A DNA stretch of 64,000 bases, taken from contig OZ244721.1 in NCBI GenBank assembly GCA_965219235.1, positions 2,542,001 to 2,606,000 on the forward strand, read 5' to 3'. Position numbers and translations under genes: made by a program. Below the pieces are notes generated by a model. It was not told the DNA's origin. It saw only the letters and a program-made list of their open reading frames with translations, and searched no databases. The stretch's first letter is position 1. Every line of letters begins with the position of its first letter. The DNA comes from CBDHCC01 sp965219235 (GTDB lineage: Bacteria; Pseudomonadota; Alphaproteobacteria; Sphingomonadales; Sphingomonadaceae). This document shows positions 42,692-51,750 of the stretch, one piece after another.

Positions 42692-44524
42692 ATGAGCGAC
42701 TTCGACGTCCTGGTGGTCGGCGGCGGGCACGCCGGGGTGGAGGCCGCGTGCGCCGCCGCCCGGCGCGGCGCGCGCGTCGGCCTGGTCACCTCCGACCCCG
42801 CCACGATCGGCGCGATGAGCTGCAACCCGGCGATCGGTGGGCTGGGCAAGGGCCATCTGGTGCGCGAGGTCGACGCGCTCGACGGCGTCATGGCGGCCGC
42901 CGCCGACGCCGCCGCGATCCACCACCGGATGCTGAACGCGTCCAAGGGCTCCGCCGTCCACGGCCCGCGCGTGCAGGCCGACCGCCGGCTCTATGCCCGC
43001 GCGGTGCGGGGGGCGGTGCGCGGGCAGGTGGGACTCACGGTCGTCGAGGGTCACGCCGGGTCGCTGAGGGTGGCGGGCGGGCGGGCGACCGGCCTCGCCC
43101 TGGCGGACGGCGCCGCGCTCGCCGCCCGGGCGATCGTGCTCGCCACCGGCACGTTCCTGGGCGGACGGCTCTTCCGGGGCGGGGAGCGCATGGCGGGCGG
43201 CCGCATCGACGAGCGCCCCGCCACCCGGCTCGCCGAGCAGCTGCGCGCGCTCGACCTGCCCACCGCGCGGCTGAAGACCGGCACCCCGCCGCGCCTCGAC
43301 GGCCGCACGATCGACTGGGCGCGGCTCGAGCGCCAGCCCTCCGACGGGGGCGGCTGGACGATGAGCGCCGCGACGCCCGCGCGGCTGTTGCCGCAGCTGT
43401 CCTGCGCGCTCACGCGGACCAACGCCGCCACCCACGACGTCGTCCGCGCCAACCTCCACCGCTCGCCCCTTCATGGCGGCATCGAGGGCACGGGTCCGCG
43501 CTACTGCCCGTCGATCGAGGACAAGGTGGCGCGCTTCGGCGACCGCGACGGCCACGGGATCTTCCTGGAGCCGGAGGGGCTGACGACGGCGACCGTCTAT
43601 CCCAACGGCATCTCGACCAGCCTGCCGGCGGACGCGCAGGAGGCGATGGTGCGCTCGATCGCCGGGCTGGAGCGGGCGCGGATTGTCCAGCCGGGCTACG
43701 CGGTCGAGTACGACATCGTCGACCCGCGCGCGCTCGACCACCGGCTGGCGCTCGGCGCGCTGCCGGGCCTGTTCCACGCCGGCCAGATCAACGGCACCAC
43801 CGGCTATGAGGAGGCCGCCGCGCAGGGGCTGGTCGCCGGGCTGAACGCCGCCGCGCACGCGCTCGACCTGGCGTCCGTCGCGATCGGACGCGCGGACGGT
43901 TATGTCGGCGTGCTGATCGACGACCTGGTGCTGCAGGGCGTGACCGAGCCTTACCGGATGCTGACCTCGCGCGCCGAGCACCGGCTCCGGCTGCGCGCCA
44001 CCAACGCGGAGGCGCGGCTGACGCCGATCGGGCTGGCGGCGGGCTGCGTCGGGCCGGAGCGCGCGGAGCGGTTCCACCGGGAGAGCGGGCGTCGGGCCGA
44101 GGCGGAGCGGCTGCTCGCGCGGCCGGTGCCGGGCCGGGCGGTGGCCGAGGGGCTGGGCGGCGACGGGGCGGTGCGGCCGCTGTTCGACTGGCTGCGCTTT
44201 CCGGGCGTGGGCTGGGACGCGGTGGTGGCGGTCGAGCCGGCGCTGTCGGTTCACGGCGAGCTGGCGGACGCGCTGGCGGAGGAGAGCCGCTACGCCCCCT
44301 ATCGCGCGCGCGCGGAGGCGGAGCGGCGCGCGGTCGCGGCCGACGGCGCGGTCGCGCTGCCGCCCGCGCTCGACTACGCCGCGCTGCCGGGCCTGTCGAA
44401 CGAGATGCGCGAGCGGCTGGCGGCGGCGCGCCCCGCCACGCTCGGCGAGGCCGCCCGCGTGCGCGGCGTAACCCCGGCCGCGTTGGCCCTGCTGCTGGTC
44501 GCGGCGAGGCGGGACGGGGGGTAG
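42692..44524 (+). CDS. mnmG: tRNA uridine-5-carboxymethylaminomethyl modification enzyme MnmG
   Basis: The 610-residue FAD protein has VVGGGHAGVEAACAAARRGA (FAD Rossmann), SCNPAIGGLGKGHLVREVDA, ATGTFLGGRLF, TGTPPRLDG and FHAGQINGTTGYEEAAAQG. It partners MnmE. ATG at 42692 is the family start. mnmE-mnmG-rsmG-parA-parB is the conserved origin-region order. Confidence 0.97.
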   Translation: MSDFDVLVVGGGHAGVEAACAAARRGARVGLVTSDPATIGAMSCNPAIGGLGKGHLVREVDALDGVMAAAADAAAIHHRMLNASKGSAVHGPRVQADRRLYARAVRGAVRGQVGLTVVEGHAGSLRVAGGRATGLALADGAALAARAIVLATGTFLGGRLFRGGERMAGGRIDERPATRLAEQLRALDLPTARLKTGTPPRLDGRTIDWARLERQPSDGGGWTMSAATPARLLPQLSCALTRTNAATHDVVRANLHRSPLHGGIEGTGPRYCPSIEDKVARFGDRDGHGIFLEPEGLTTATVYPNGISTSLPADAQEAMVRSIAGLERARIVQPGYAVEYDIVDPRALDHRLALGALPGLFHAGQINGTTGYEEAAAQGLVAGLNAAAHALDLASVAIGRADGYVGVLIDDLVLQGVTEPYRMLTSRAEHRLRLRATNAEARLTPIGLAAGCVGPERAERFHRESGRRAEAERLLARPVPGRAVAEGLGGDGAVRPLFDWLRFPGVGWDAVVAVEPALSVHGELADALAEESRYAPYRARAEAERRAVAADGAVALPPALDYAALPGLSNEMRERLAAARPATLGEAARVRGVTPAALALLLVAARRDGG

Positions 44525-44584
44525 TGGTTCTCTCCAAGCCCCGGCGGGGAGGACGAGGGCGGGCTTGCAGCCCGCTCAACCAAT

Positions 44585-44607
44585 CCTCTCCCCTTGAGGG
44601 GAGAGGG
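44585..44607. repeat. Partial palindromic repeat (CCTCTCCCC family)
   Basis: A single palindrome CCTCTCCCCTTGAGGGGAGA and following GGG in the mnmG-rsmG gap. It is a lone half of the element seen at 34486, 38192 and 42534. Confidence 0.75.
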
Positions 44608-44695
44608 AAGGGAGGTCCGCCCACCGCCACGAACAGTCCCCGCCGGAGGCCCGGGAGGATGGCTGCGGCCGCCCGGGTCGCCTATCCCCCTGCCC

Positions 44696-45343
44696 ATGCG
44701 CACGCCACACACGACCGAGGACGACGCCCGCGCCTGGATCGCCGCGCGGTATCCCGACGCGATCCCCGCGCTCGGCACCCTGCTCGACCTGCTGCGCGAG
44801 GAGGCGACCCGCCAGAACCTGGTCGCCGCCTCCACGCTGCCGCATCTCTGGAGCCGCCACGCGCTCGACTCCGCGCAGCTGGTGCCGCTCGCCGCCGATC
44901 CCGCCGCCGCCTGGCTCGACATCGGCACGGGCGCGGGCTTTCCCGGGCTGGTCGTCGCCGTCCTGACCGGCGCGCCGGTGCTGTGCGTCGAGCCGCGCGC
45001 GCGACGGGTGGAGTGGCTGCGGCGCGCGGTCGCCGAGCTGGGGCTGGCGAACGTGGACGTCGAGAACATCACGCTGGCCCGCGTCGCGTCGCGCCCGGTC
45101 GCCACGATCACCGCGCGCGCGGTGGCCCCGCTGCCGGACCTGTTCGCGATGGGCGCGCGCTTCGCCACGCCCGACACCCGCTGGCTGCTGCCCAAGGGCG
45201 CCTCGGCGCAGGACGAGGTGGACGACGCCGCGCGCGGGTGGCAGGGTGTGTTTCACGTGAAACAGAGCCTCACCGATCCCGCCGCCGGCATCGTCGTGGC
45301 GGAACGCGTGGGGCGGCGGACGGGAGCAATGCGACGGGCATGA
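44696..45343 (+). CDS. rsmG: 16S rRNA (guanine527-N7)-methyltransferase RsmG
   Basis: The 215-residue methyltransferase has the SAM-binding motif WLDIGTGAGFPGLVVAV, RHALDSAQLVPL upstream and RAVAPLPDLFAMGARF. It methylates G527 of 16S rRNA. ATG at 44696 was chosen over an in-frame start upstream that would read through the repeat. The codons for FHVKQ near the C-terminus contain a parS site. The stop overlaps parA by 4 bp. Confidence 0.95.
   Translation: MRTPHTTEDDARAWIAARYPDAIPALGTLLDLLREEATRQNLVAASTLPHLWSRHALDSAQLVPLAADPAAAWLDIGTGAGFPGLVVAVLTGAPVLCVEPRARRVEWLRRAVAELGLANVDVENITLARVASRPVATITARAVAPLPDLFAMGARFATPDTRWLLPKGASAQDEVDDAARGWQGVFHVKQSLTDPAAGIVVAERVGRRTGAMRRA
45249..45264. promoter_or_regulatory. 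parS: parS centromere site 3 (inside rsmG)
   Basis: TGTTTCACGTGAAACA is a perfect 16-bp palindrome and an exact parS consensus, 76 bp before parA. Confidence 0.93.
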
Positions 45344-46122
45344 TCCGCATCGCGGTCGCCAATCAGAAGGGCGGGGTGGGCAAGACCACCACCGCGATCA
45401 ACCTGTCGACCGCGCTCGCCGCCGCCGACCGCGAGGTGCTGGTCGTCGATCTCGATCCGCAGGGCAACGCGTCCACCGGGCTCGGCATCTCGGTGGCCGA
45501 CCGCGAGCGCTCGTCCTACGACCTCTTGATGGGCCACGCGCCGCTCGCCGACATCGTGCTGCCGACCGTCATCCCCAATCTGTCGCTGGTGCCCGCCACC
45601 CAGGACCTGTCGGGCGCGGAGGTCGAGCTGGTCGAGCGCGACGAGCGCACGCGGTGTCTGGACCAGGCCCTGTCGGCCGACGCGCTGAGGCGCTACGACA
45701 TCGTGCTGATCGACTGTCCGCCCTCGCTCGGCCTGCTCACGGTCAACGCGCTGGTGGCGGCGGATTCGCTGCTGGTGCCGCTCCAGTGCGAGTTCTTCGC
45801 CCTGGAGGGGCTCTCGCAGCTGCTGCGCACGGTCGAGCGCATCCGCGAGCGGTTCAACCCCTCGCTCGACATCATGGGCGTGGTGCTGACCATGTTCGAC
45901 CGCCGCGCGCGCCTGACCGCGCAGGTCGCCGACGATGTGCGCGCCTGCCTGGGCTCGGCGGTGTTCGAGACGGTGATCCCGCGCAACGTGCGGCTGTCGG
46001 AGGCGCCGTCCCACGGCCTGCCGGCGCTGCTCTACGACCACCGCTGCTCCGGCTCGGCGGCCTATATGGCGCTGGGCCGCGAGCTGCTGCGCCGCCTGCC
46101 GCCCGAGCGGGTGGCGGCGTGA
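45340..46122 (+). CDS. parA: Chromosome partitioning ATPase ParA
   Basis: The 260-residue Walker-type ATPase has the deviant P-loop NQKGGVGKTTTAINL (about 9-23), VLVVDLDPQGNASTGLG, VLIDCPPSLGLLTVNA and RNVRLSEAPSHGLP. It moves ParB-parS complexes toward the new pole. The ATG overlaps the rsmG stop, and parB overlaps its own stop. Confidence 0.97.
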   Translation: MIRIAVANQKGGVGKTTTAINLSTALAAADREVLVVDLDPQGNASTGLGISVADRERSSYDLLMGHAPLADIVLPTVIPNLSLVPATQDLSGAEVELVERDERTRCLDQALSADALRRYDIVLIDCPPSLGLLTVNALVAADSLLVPLQCEFFALEGLSQLLRTVERIRERFNPSLDIMGVVLTMFDRRARLTAQVADDVRACLGSAVFETVIPRNVRLSEAPSHGLPALLYDHRCSGSAAYMALGRELLRRLPPERVAA

Positions 46123-47009
46123 CCTCCTATCGCCCACACCCGCACTCGCTGCCCGTCACGGGGTCCCTCGGGCGGGGTCTGGACTCGCTGCTGGGCGAGG
46201 GCGGCCGCGCGAAGGCGGGGGACGGCACGCGCTCGCTGAGCCTCGATCAGATCGAACCCGATCCGAACCAGCCACGGCGCCGGTTCGACCCGGAGGCTCT
46301 CGAAGAGCTCGCCCGGTCGATCGCGGAGCGCGGCGTGATCCAGCCGCTGGTGGTGCGCCCCAGCGGCAACCGCTTCCGGCTGGTGGCGGGCGAGCGGCGC
46401 TGGCGGGCGTCCAGGATCGCGGGCCTGCGCGACGTGCCGGTGGTGGTGCGCGAGCTGACCGACGCGCAGGTCTTCGAGATCGCGCTGATCGAGAACATCC
46501 AGCGCGCCGACCTGAACGCGCTGGAGGAGGCGGAGGCCTATCGCCGGCTGCTGGACGAACACGGCCACACGCGCGAGGCGCTGGCGCGCACCGTCGGCAA
46601 GTCGCGCTCCCACATCGCCAACCTGCTGCGCCTGCTCGACCTGCCCGAGCCGGTGCGCGACATGGTGCGCGACGGGCGGCTCTCCATGGGCCACGCGCGC
46701 GCGGTGCTGGCCGCCGACGATCCGGTGGCGGCGGCCGAGGCGGTGGTGGCGGGCGCCCTCTCGGTGCGTGACGTGGAGGCGCGGGTCCGCAAGGCGAAAC
46801 CCGCGCGGGGCGGCCGAGCGCGCCGGACGGGCGGCGGAGGCGCGGTGGCGGACGCCGATCTCGCGGCGCTCGGCCGCCAGCTGAGCGACCATCTGGGCGT
46901 GCCCGTGACGGTGACGAACCGGAAGGGCCGCGGCGAGGTCGTGCTGCGCTACAGCGGGCTCGAACAGCTCGACCGCATCTGCCAGCGGCTGAGCGGCGAG
47001 GCCGGCTAG
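46119..47009 (+). CDS. parB: Chromosome partitioning protein ParB
   Basis: The 296-residue CTP-dependent parS-binding clamp has GLGRGLDSLL-like N-terminal residues (here SLGRGLDSLLGEG), the CTP-binding signature GERRWRASRIAGL, the ENIQRADLNALEEAEAYRRL segment, a helix-turn-helix (KSRSHIANLLRLLDLP) and a C-terminal dimerisation domain. GTG start overlaps parA (GTGA). Its binding sites are the parS palindromes listed here. Confidence 0.97.
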   Translation: MTSYRPHPHSLPVTGSLGRGLDSLLGEGGRAKAGDGTRSLSLDQIEPDPNQPRRRFDPEALEELARSIAERGVIQPLVVRPSGNRFRLVAGERRWRASRIAGLRDVPVVVRELTDAQVFEIALIENIQRADLNALEEAEAYRRLLDEHGHTREALARTVGKSRSHIANLLRLLDLPEPVRDMVRDGRLSMGHARAVLAADDPVAAAEAVVAGALSVRDVEARVRKAKPARGGRARRTGGGGAVADADLAALGRQLSDHLGVPVTVTNRKGRGEVVLRYSGLEQLDRICQRLSGEAG

Positions 47010-47038
47010 AGCTTGATGACATCGGAGGGAACCGGCCC

Positions 47039-47121
47039 CGTCTTCGCGAGCGCAGCGAAGCGATCCAGACCGCGCCCATCCTGGATCGCCGCGTCGCTTC
47101 GCTCCTCGCGATGACGATCCA
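47039..47121. repeat. Palindromic repeat (GCGAGCGCAGCGAAGCGATC family)
   Basis: Imperfect inverted repeat between the convergent parB and holA genes: CGCGAGCGCAGCGAAGCGAT at one end and CGTCGCTTCGCTCCTCGCGA at the other. It is related to the element at 53201-53298. Confidence 0.75.
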
Positions 47122-47157
47122 TGTGACGTCATCCCGTTCCGATCCACTCCTCCCCGG

Positions 47158-48153
47158 TCAGCGCAACCGCTGGACGAGCGCCAGCATCCGCTGGCGCAGC
47201 GCGGTGTCGGCGTCGGGGCGGCTGGTGCGGGTCAGCGCCTCCAGTTCGCCCAGCGCGCCCGCCAACTCCGCCATCCGCTGCGGCGGCAGGCGGCGGTCGA
47301 GCCGGCGCAGCACGCCCTCCGCCGCCCCGAACGCGCCCGCCCGGCGCAGGGCGCCCGCGTCGCCCGATCGCCCGGCCACCGTCACCATCTGACCCGCGCG
47401 CCGGGTGAGCGCGCGCACGGCGTTGCCGAGATCGGTGGCCGACGCCTCGCCCAGCCAGTCGGCGAGCGCCCGCGTCTCGCCGGTCAGCAGCCAGTCGGCG
47501 ACCGGGAACGCCTCGGGCGCGGCGGCGCTGCCGGCGACGATCGACTCGACGTCCTCCAGCGTGGCGGTGGCCGGCGCGTCGCCGTCCGCGCCCAGCAGCA
47601 GCGCGAGCTTCTCGATCTCCATCGCGGCCAGCCGCCGGTCGGTGCCGACCTCCGCCAGCAGCCGGTCGAGCGCGGCGCCGTCGAAGGCGAGGCCGAGCGC
47701 GGCGGCCCGCTCGCGCACCAGCCGCGCCATGCCGGCGGCGTCGGGCGCGCGGAACTCCTGGACATGGATCCGCGCGTCACCCTTGGCGAGCGCGAGCAGC
47801 TTGTTCCTGGGAGTGAGCGTGGCCGCCGTGACCACCACCGGGTTGGGCTCGCCCGCCAGCCCGAGCAGCGCCTCGAGCGCGGCGGCGGAGCGGTTCGGCT
47901 CCTCCATCGGATGCACGACGAGCGTCTCGCCGCCGAACAGCGAGCGCGAGCCCGCCGCCCCGGCGAGCGCGCCCCGGTCGTCGCGCAGCTGTCCGTCGGT
48001 CACGGTGACGGTGTCGGCCTCCGCGCCCATCGCGTCGCGCAGACGCGCGACCTCGGCGGCGATGCCCGAATCGTCGGCCCCGTGGAACAGCGCCGCCACG
48101 CTGTCCGGACGCCCCCGGCCGAGCAGGCGCGCGAGCGGGGTGCGCGCGGTCAC
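47158..48153 (-). CDS. holA: DNA polymerase III delta subunit
   Basis: The 331-residue clamp-loader subunit has the family's N-terminal LFHGADDSGIAAEVARLRDA, TATLTPRNKLLALAKG, EVGTDRRLAAMEIEKLALL and a helical C-terminal domain. Its stop faces parB. The start overlaps lptE by 4 bp. Confidence 0.92.
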   Translation of the reverse strand: MTARTPLARLLGRGRPDSVAALFHGADDSGIAAEVARLRDAMGAEADTVTVTDGQLRDDRGALAGAAGSRSLFGGETLVVHPMEEPNRSAAALEALLGLAGEPNPVVVTAATLTPRNKLLALAKGDARIHVQEFRAPDAAGMARLVRERAAALGLAFDGAALDRLLAEVGTDRRLAAMEIEKLALLLGADGDAPATATLEDVESIVAGSAAAPEAFPVADWLLTGETRALADWLGEASATDLGNAVRALTRRAGQMVTVAGRSGDAGALRRAGAFGAAEGVLRRLDRRLPPQRMAELAGALGELEALTRTSRPDADTALRQRMLALVQRLR

Positions 48154-48629
48154 GGCGCCGGGCGGAAGCGCGCCAGCCGTTCGACGATCCGGTCGGCGAC
48201 CTGGTCCACCAGGTTCTCCAGCGCCGTGTCCTCCGCCGCGATGATCGCGTATTCGGAGCCGACGACCTCCACGCCGGCGTCCGATCCGGCGGTCTGGTCG
48301 AGCAGCACCTGCCCGCGATCGTCCACCAGCCGGTAGCGCGCGCGCAGCGTGCGCCGCTCGCGCGTGACGGTGTCGTCGGTGCGCGTGCCGAAGCCCGTGA
48401 TCCGGTCGTCGAGCTCCACCCGCAGGCGATAGGCGGCCGCTCCCCCTCCCTTTCCGCCCAGCCGATCGGAGAGCGCGTTGCGCATCAGCCAGCCCGCGCG
48501 GTCCGGGATGGGATCGACGCCGATCGAGCGCAGCAGGGTCGCGCGCGCGCCCGTGGCGCCGCCGCCATAGACCGGCTGGAGCGCGCAGGCGGGGAGCAGC
48601 AGCGCGGCGAGGAGCGCCGGCGCCCTCAC
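48150..48629 (-). CDS. lptE: LPS-assembly lipoprotein LptE
   Basis: The 159-residue outer-membrane lipoprotein has a short signal with lipobox LLLPAC followed by ALQPVYGG, and the strand-rich LptE fold (YRLRVELDDRITGFG, RARYRLVDDRGQVLLDQ). It plugs LptD during LPS insertion. GTG start overlaps the leuS stop; the order leuS-lptE-holA is conserved in proteobacteria. Confidence 0.93.
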   Translation of the reverse strand: MRAPALLAALLLPACALQPVYGGGATGARATLLRSIGVDPIPDRAGWLMRNALSDRLGGKGGGAAAYRLRVELDDRITGFGTRTDDTVTRERRTLRARYRLVDDRGQVLLDQTAGSDAGVEVVGSEYAIIAAEDTALENLVDQVADRIVERLARFRPAP

Positions 48630-51136
48630 GCGACGATGTTCACCAGCCGGTCGGGCACCACGATGACCTTGCGCGGCGGCCGGCCGTCCAGCGTGCGCGC
48701 GACCTTCTCGCTGGCGAGCGCGGCGGCCTCCGCGTCGGCGCGGTCGAGTCCGCGCGCGAGCGTCAGCGTGTCGCGCAGCCTGCCGTTGACCTGCACGGCC
48801 ACCGTCACCTCGTCCTCGACCAGCTGGGCCGGGTCGGCGACCGGCCAGTCGGCGGTGGCGATCAGCGTGTCGTGTCCGAGCCGCGCCCACGCCTCCTCGG
48901 CGATGTGCGGCACCATCGGGGCGACGAGCCGCAGCAGCGTGTCGATCGCGGCGTCGCGGCTCGGCCCGTCGGGCGCCTTCTCGATGGCGGAGACGAAGGC
49001 GTAGAGCTTGGCGACCGCCTTGTTGAACGCGAGCGCGCCCAGATCCTCGGTGACGCCGGCGATGGTCCGGTGGCGCAGCCGCTCCAGAGCGGCGTCCGCC
49101 GCCTCGCCGTCGCCCAGGCCGGTGACGAGCCGCCACAGCCGCCCGACGAACCGCGCCGCGCCCTCCATGCCGGTCGCCGACCAGGGGAAGTCGCGCTCCG
49201 GCGGGCTGTCGGACAGCATGAACCAGCGCAGCGCGTCGGCCCCGTGCGCGGCCAGGATGGGCAGGGGATCGACCGTGTTGCGCTTCGACTTGGACATCTT
49301 CTCGATGCGTCCGACCTCGACCGGCTGGCCGGTGCCGTCCATCCATGCCGCGCCCTCGCGCCGCACCTCGGCGGGCGACAGGAAGCCGTCGGCGCCGCGA
49401 TAGGTCTCGTGCGTCACCATCCCCTGCGTGAACAGCGCGCGGAACGGCTCGGCGACCGGCAGGCGGCCGATGCGGTGCAGCGCGCGGGTCCAGAAGCGGG
49501 CGTAGAGCAGGTGCAGGATCGCGTGCTCGACCCCGCCGATATACTGGTCGACCGGCAGCCAGGCGGCGGCCTCCTCCGGGTCGAAGGCCCGGTCGGCGGG
49601 CTGGCTGGCGAAGCGGATGAAGTACCACGAGCTGTCGACGAAGGTGTCGAGCGTGTCCGTCTCCCGCCGCGCCGCGCCGCCGCAGGACGGGCAGGGCACG
49701 GCCTTCCAATCCGTGGCGCGATCGAGCGGGTTGCCGGGTTCGGAGAAGTCGGGGTCGGGCGGCAGCACCACCGGCAACTGCTCGCGCGGCACCGCCACGA
49801 TGCCGCAGGCGTCGCAGTGGATCACCGGGATCGGCGTGCCCCAGTAGCGCTGGCGCGACACGCCCCAGTCCCGCAGCCGGGTGGTCACCTGCGCCTCGCC
49901 CCACTGCTCCGCCTGGGCGCGCGCGATCACCGCGCGCTTGGCGTCGGCGACGCCCATGCCGTTCAGGACGTGCGAGTTCACGATCGCGCCATCACCCGTA
50001 TAGGCGACGTCGCCGTCGAACTCGGGCGCGGCGAGCTCTCCGTCGGCCACGACGCGGCGCACCGGCAGGCCGTATTTGCGCGCGAAGTCCAGGTCGCGCT
50101 GATCGTGCGCCGGCACCCCGAACACCGCGCCGGTGCCGTAGTCCATCAGCACGAAATTGGCGATCCAGACCGGCAGTGTCAGCGTCGGGTCGAGGGGGTG
50201 CCGGACGGCAAGCCCGGTGTCGAGGCCGCGCTTCTCCGCCGTCTCGATCTCGGCCTCCTTGGTGCCGCCGCGCTTCAGCTCGGCCACGAAATCCGCCACG
50301 TCCGCGCGCTCCGACGCCAGCGCGAGCGCCAGCGGATGGTCGGCCGCGACCGCCACGAAGCTCGCTCCGAAGATGGTGTCGGGACGGGTCGTGAAGACCT
50401 CGACGGATGCGGCCGGCGCCGGCTGGTCGAGCGGGAAGGCGAAGCGCAGCCCCTCCGACCGGCCGATCCAGTTGGCCTGCATCGTCCGCACCTTGTCCGG
50501 CCAGTCGGGCAGCTCGGCCAGGCCGTCGAGCAGCTCGTCGGCGAAGTCGGTGATGCGCAGGAACCACTGGTTCAGCTTGCGCCGCTCCACGGGCGCGCCC
50601 GACCGCCAGCCCCTGCCGTCGATCACCTGTTCGTTGGCCAGCACGGTGTGGTCGACCGGGTCCCAGTTGACCTCGCTCTCGCGGCGGAAGACGAGGCCCG
50701 CCGCCATCAGGTCGAGGAACAGCGCCTGTTCGTGGCCGTAATAGGCGGGGTCGCAGGTGGCGAACTCGCGGCTCCAGTCGATCGCCAGTCCCAGCCGCTT
50801 GAGCTGCGCGCGCATCGCGTCGATGTTCGAGCGTGTCCAGGCGGCGGGATCGACGCCGCGCTCGATCGCCGCGTTCTCGGCGGGCATCCCGAAGGCGTCC
50901 CAGCCCATCGGGTGCAGCACCGCATGGCCCTGCATCCGCCGCCAGCGGGCGAGCACGTCGCCCATCGCGTAGTTGCGGACGTGCCCAACATGGATCGCCC
51001 CCGACGGATAGGGGAACATCTCCAGGATGTAGCTGGCCGGGCCGTCGGGCCGGTCGGGCGCGCTGAAGCAACCCGCCGCCTCCCACGCCGCCTGCCAGCG
51101 CGCATCGACGGTCCGGGGGTCGAACGGCTCGGCCAT
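48626..51136 (-). CDS. leuS: Leucyl-tRNA synthetase
   Basis: The 836-residue class I synthetase has the HIGH motif PYPSGAIHVGHVRNY, an editing domain with TTRPDTIFGASFVAVA, and KMSKSKRN (about 611-618). The C-terminal anticodon region ends NIVA. Full length. ATG at 51136 starts MAEPFDPRTVDARWQAAWEA, the family beginning. Confidence 0.97.
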   Translation of the reverse strand: MAEPFDPRTVDARWQAAWEAAGCFSAPDRPDGPASYILEMFPYPSGAIHVGHVRNYAMGDVLARWRRMQGHAVLHPMGWDAFGMPAENAAIERGVDPAAWTRSNIDAMRAQLKRLGLAIDWSREFATCDPAYYGHEQALFLDLMAAGLVFRRESEVNWDPVDHTVLANEQVIDGRGWRSGAPVERRKLNQWFLRITDFADELLDGLAELPDWPDKVRTMQANWIGRSEGLRFAFPLDQPAPAASVEVFTTRPDTIFGASFVAVAADHPLALALASERADVADFVAELKRGGTKEAEIETAEKRGLDTGLAVRHPLDPTLTLPVWIANFVLMDYGTGAVFGVPAHDQRDLDFARKYGLPVRRVVADGELAAPEFDGDVAYTGDGAIVNSHVLNGMGVADAKRAVIARAQAEQWGEAQVTTRLRDWGVSRQRYWGTPIPVIHCDACGIVAVPREQLPVVLPPDPDFSEPGNPLDRATDWKAVPCPSCGGAARRETDTLDTFVDSSWYFIRFASQPADRAFDPEEAAAWLPVDQYIGGVEHAILHLLYARFWTRALHRIGRLPVAEPFRALFTQGMVTHETYRGADGFLSPAEVRREGAAWMDGTGQPVEVGRIEKMSKSKRNTVDPLPILAAHGADALRWFMLSDSPPERDFPWSATGMEGAARFVGRLWRLVTGLGDGEAADAALERLRHRTIAGVTEDLGALAFNKAVAKLYAFVSAIEKAPDGPSRDAAIDTLLRLVAPMVPHIAEEAWARLGHDTLIATADWPVADPAQLVEDEVTVAVQVNGRLRDTLTLARGLDRADAEAAALASEKVARTLDGRPPRKVIVVPDRLVNIVA

Positions 51137-51147
51137 GGCCGTCTGCG

Positions 51148-51579
51148 TCAGCCGGCGAGGGCGGATCGGCGCAGGTCGCGGGCGCGGGTCAGCACGATGT
51201 CCTCGAGTGTCTGCACGGTCGCCGCCTGCACCGGGGCGTCGGCCCAGGCCCCGTTCTGCGCCACCTGGCGGGCGGCCGCCACGCGCAGCGCGTCGGCGCG
51301 CAGGTCGGTGCCCAGCACCGTCACGGTCAGCTTCATCCGCTCGGTGGGACTCGCCGGATTGACGTACCAGTCGGTGATGATGACGCCGGAGCCCGCGTCC
51401 GCGGAGGTCAGCGGCATGAACGACACGGTGTCGAGCGCCGCGCGCCACAGATAGCCGTTGACGCCGATCGTGGTGACCTGCGCGGGGGCCAGCGCCGCCG
51501 CCCGGTCGCGATCGGAGGAGCAGCCGCCCAGCGCGCCCAGCGCGACGAGACCGGCGACGGGAATCAGGCGGAGGAACAT
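51148..51579 (-). CDS. DUF3576 family lipoprotein
   Basis: The 143-residue protein has a lipoprotein signal (lipobox ALGGC, Cys near 20) and the DUF3576 core GVNGYLWRAALDTVSFMPL, DAGSGVIITDWYVNP and ERMKLTVTVLGTDLRADALR. It is common next to leuS in alphaproteobacteria. Probably periplasmic; function unknown. It ends 11 bp before leuS, so they share a transcript. Confidence 0.9.
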   Translation of the reverse strand: MFLRLIPVAGLVALGALGGCSSDRDRAAALAPAQVTTIGVNGYLWRAALDTVSFMPLTSADAGSGVIITDWYVNPASPTERMKLTVTVLGTDLRADALRVAAARQVAQNGAWADAPVQAATVQTLEDIVLTRARDLRRSALAG

Positions 51580-51750
51580 GGCGGACAGCCTTTCGGGCGG
51601 GACGGGGTGGCGGTCCGCCCGCCTTATCCCGCCCGGCCATCGTCGACAAGCGGAGCGCCCGGCTGTGTGCTTTGGGCAACAGCGCGGGGGATTCTCGCCG
51701 CACCTCTCGAACGGCTGGAACTCGGGCCGGCGGGCGCCTATTGTGACCTC

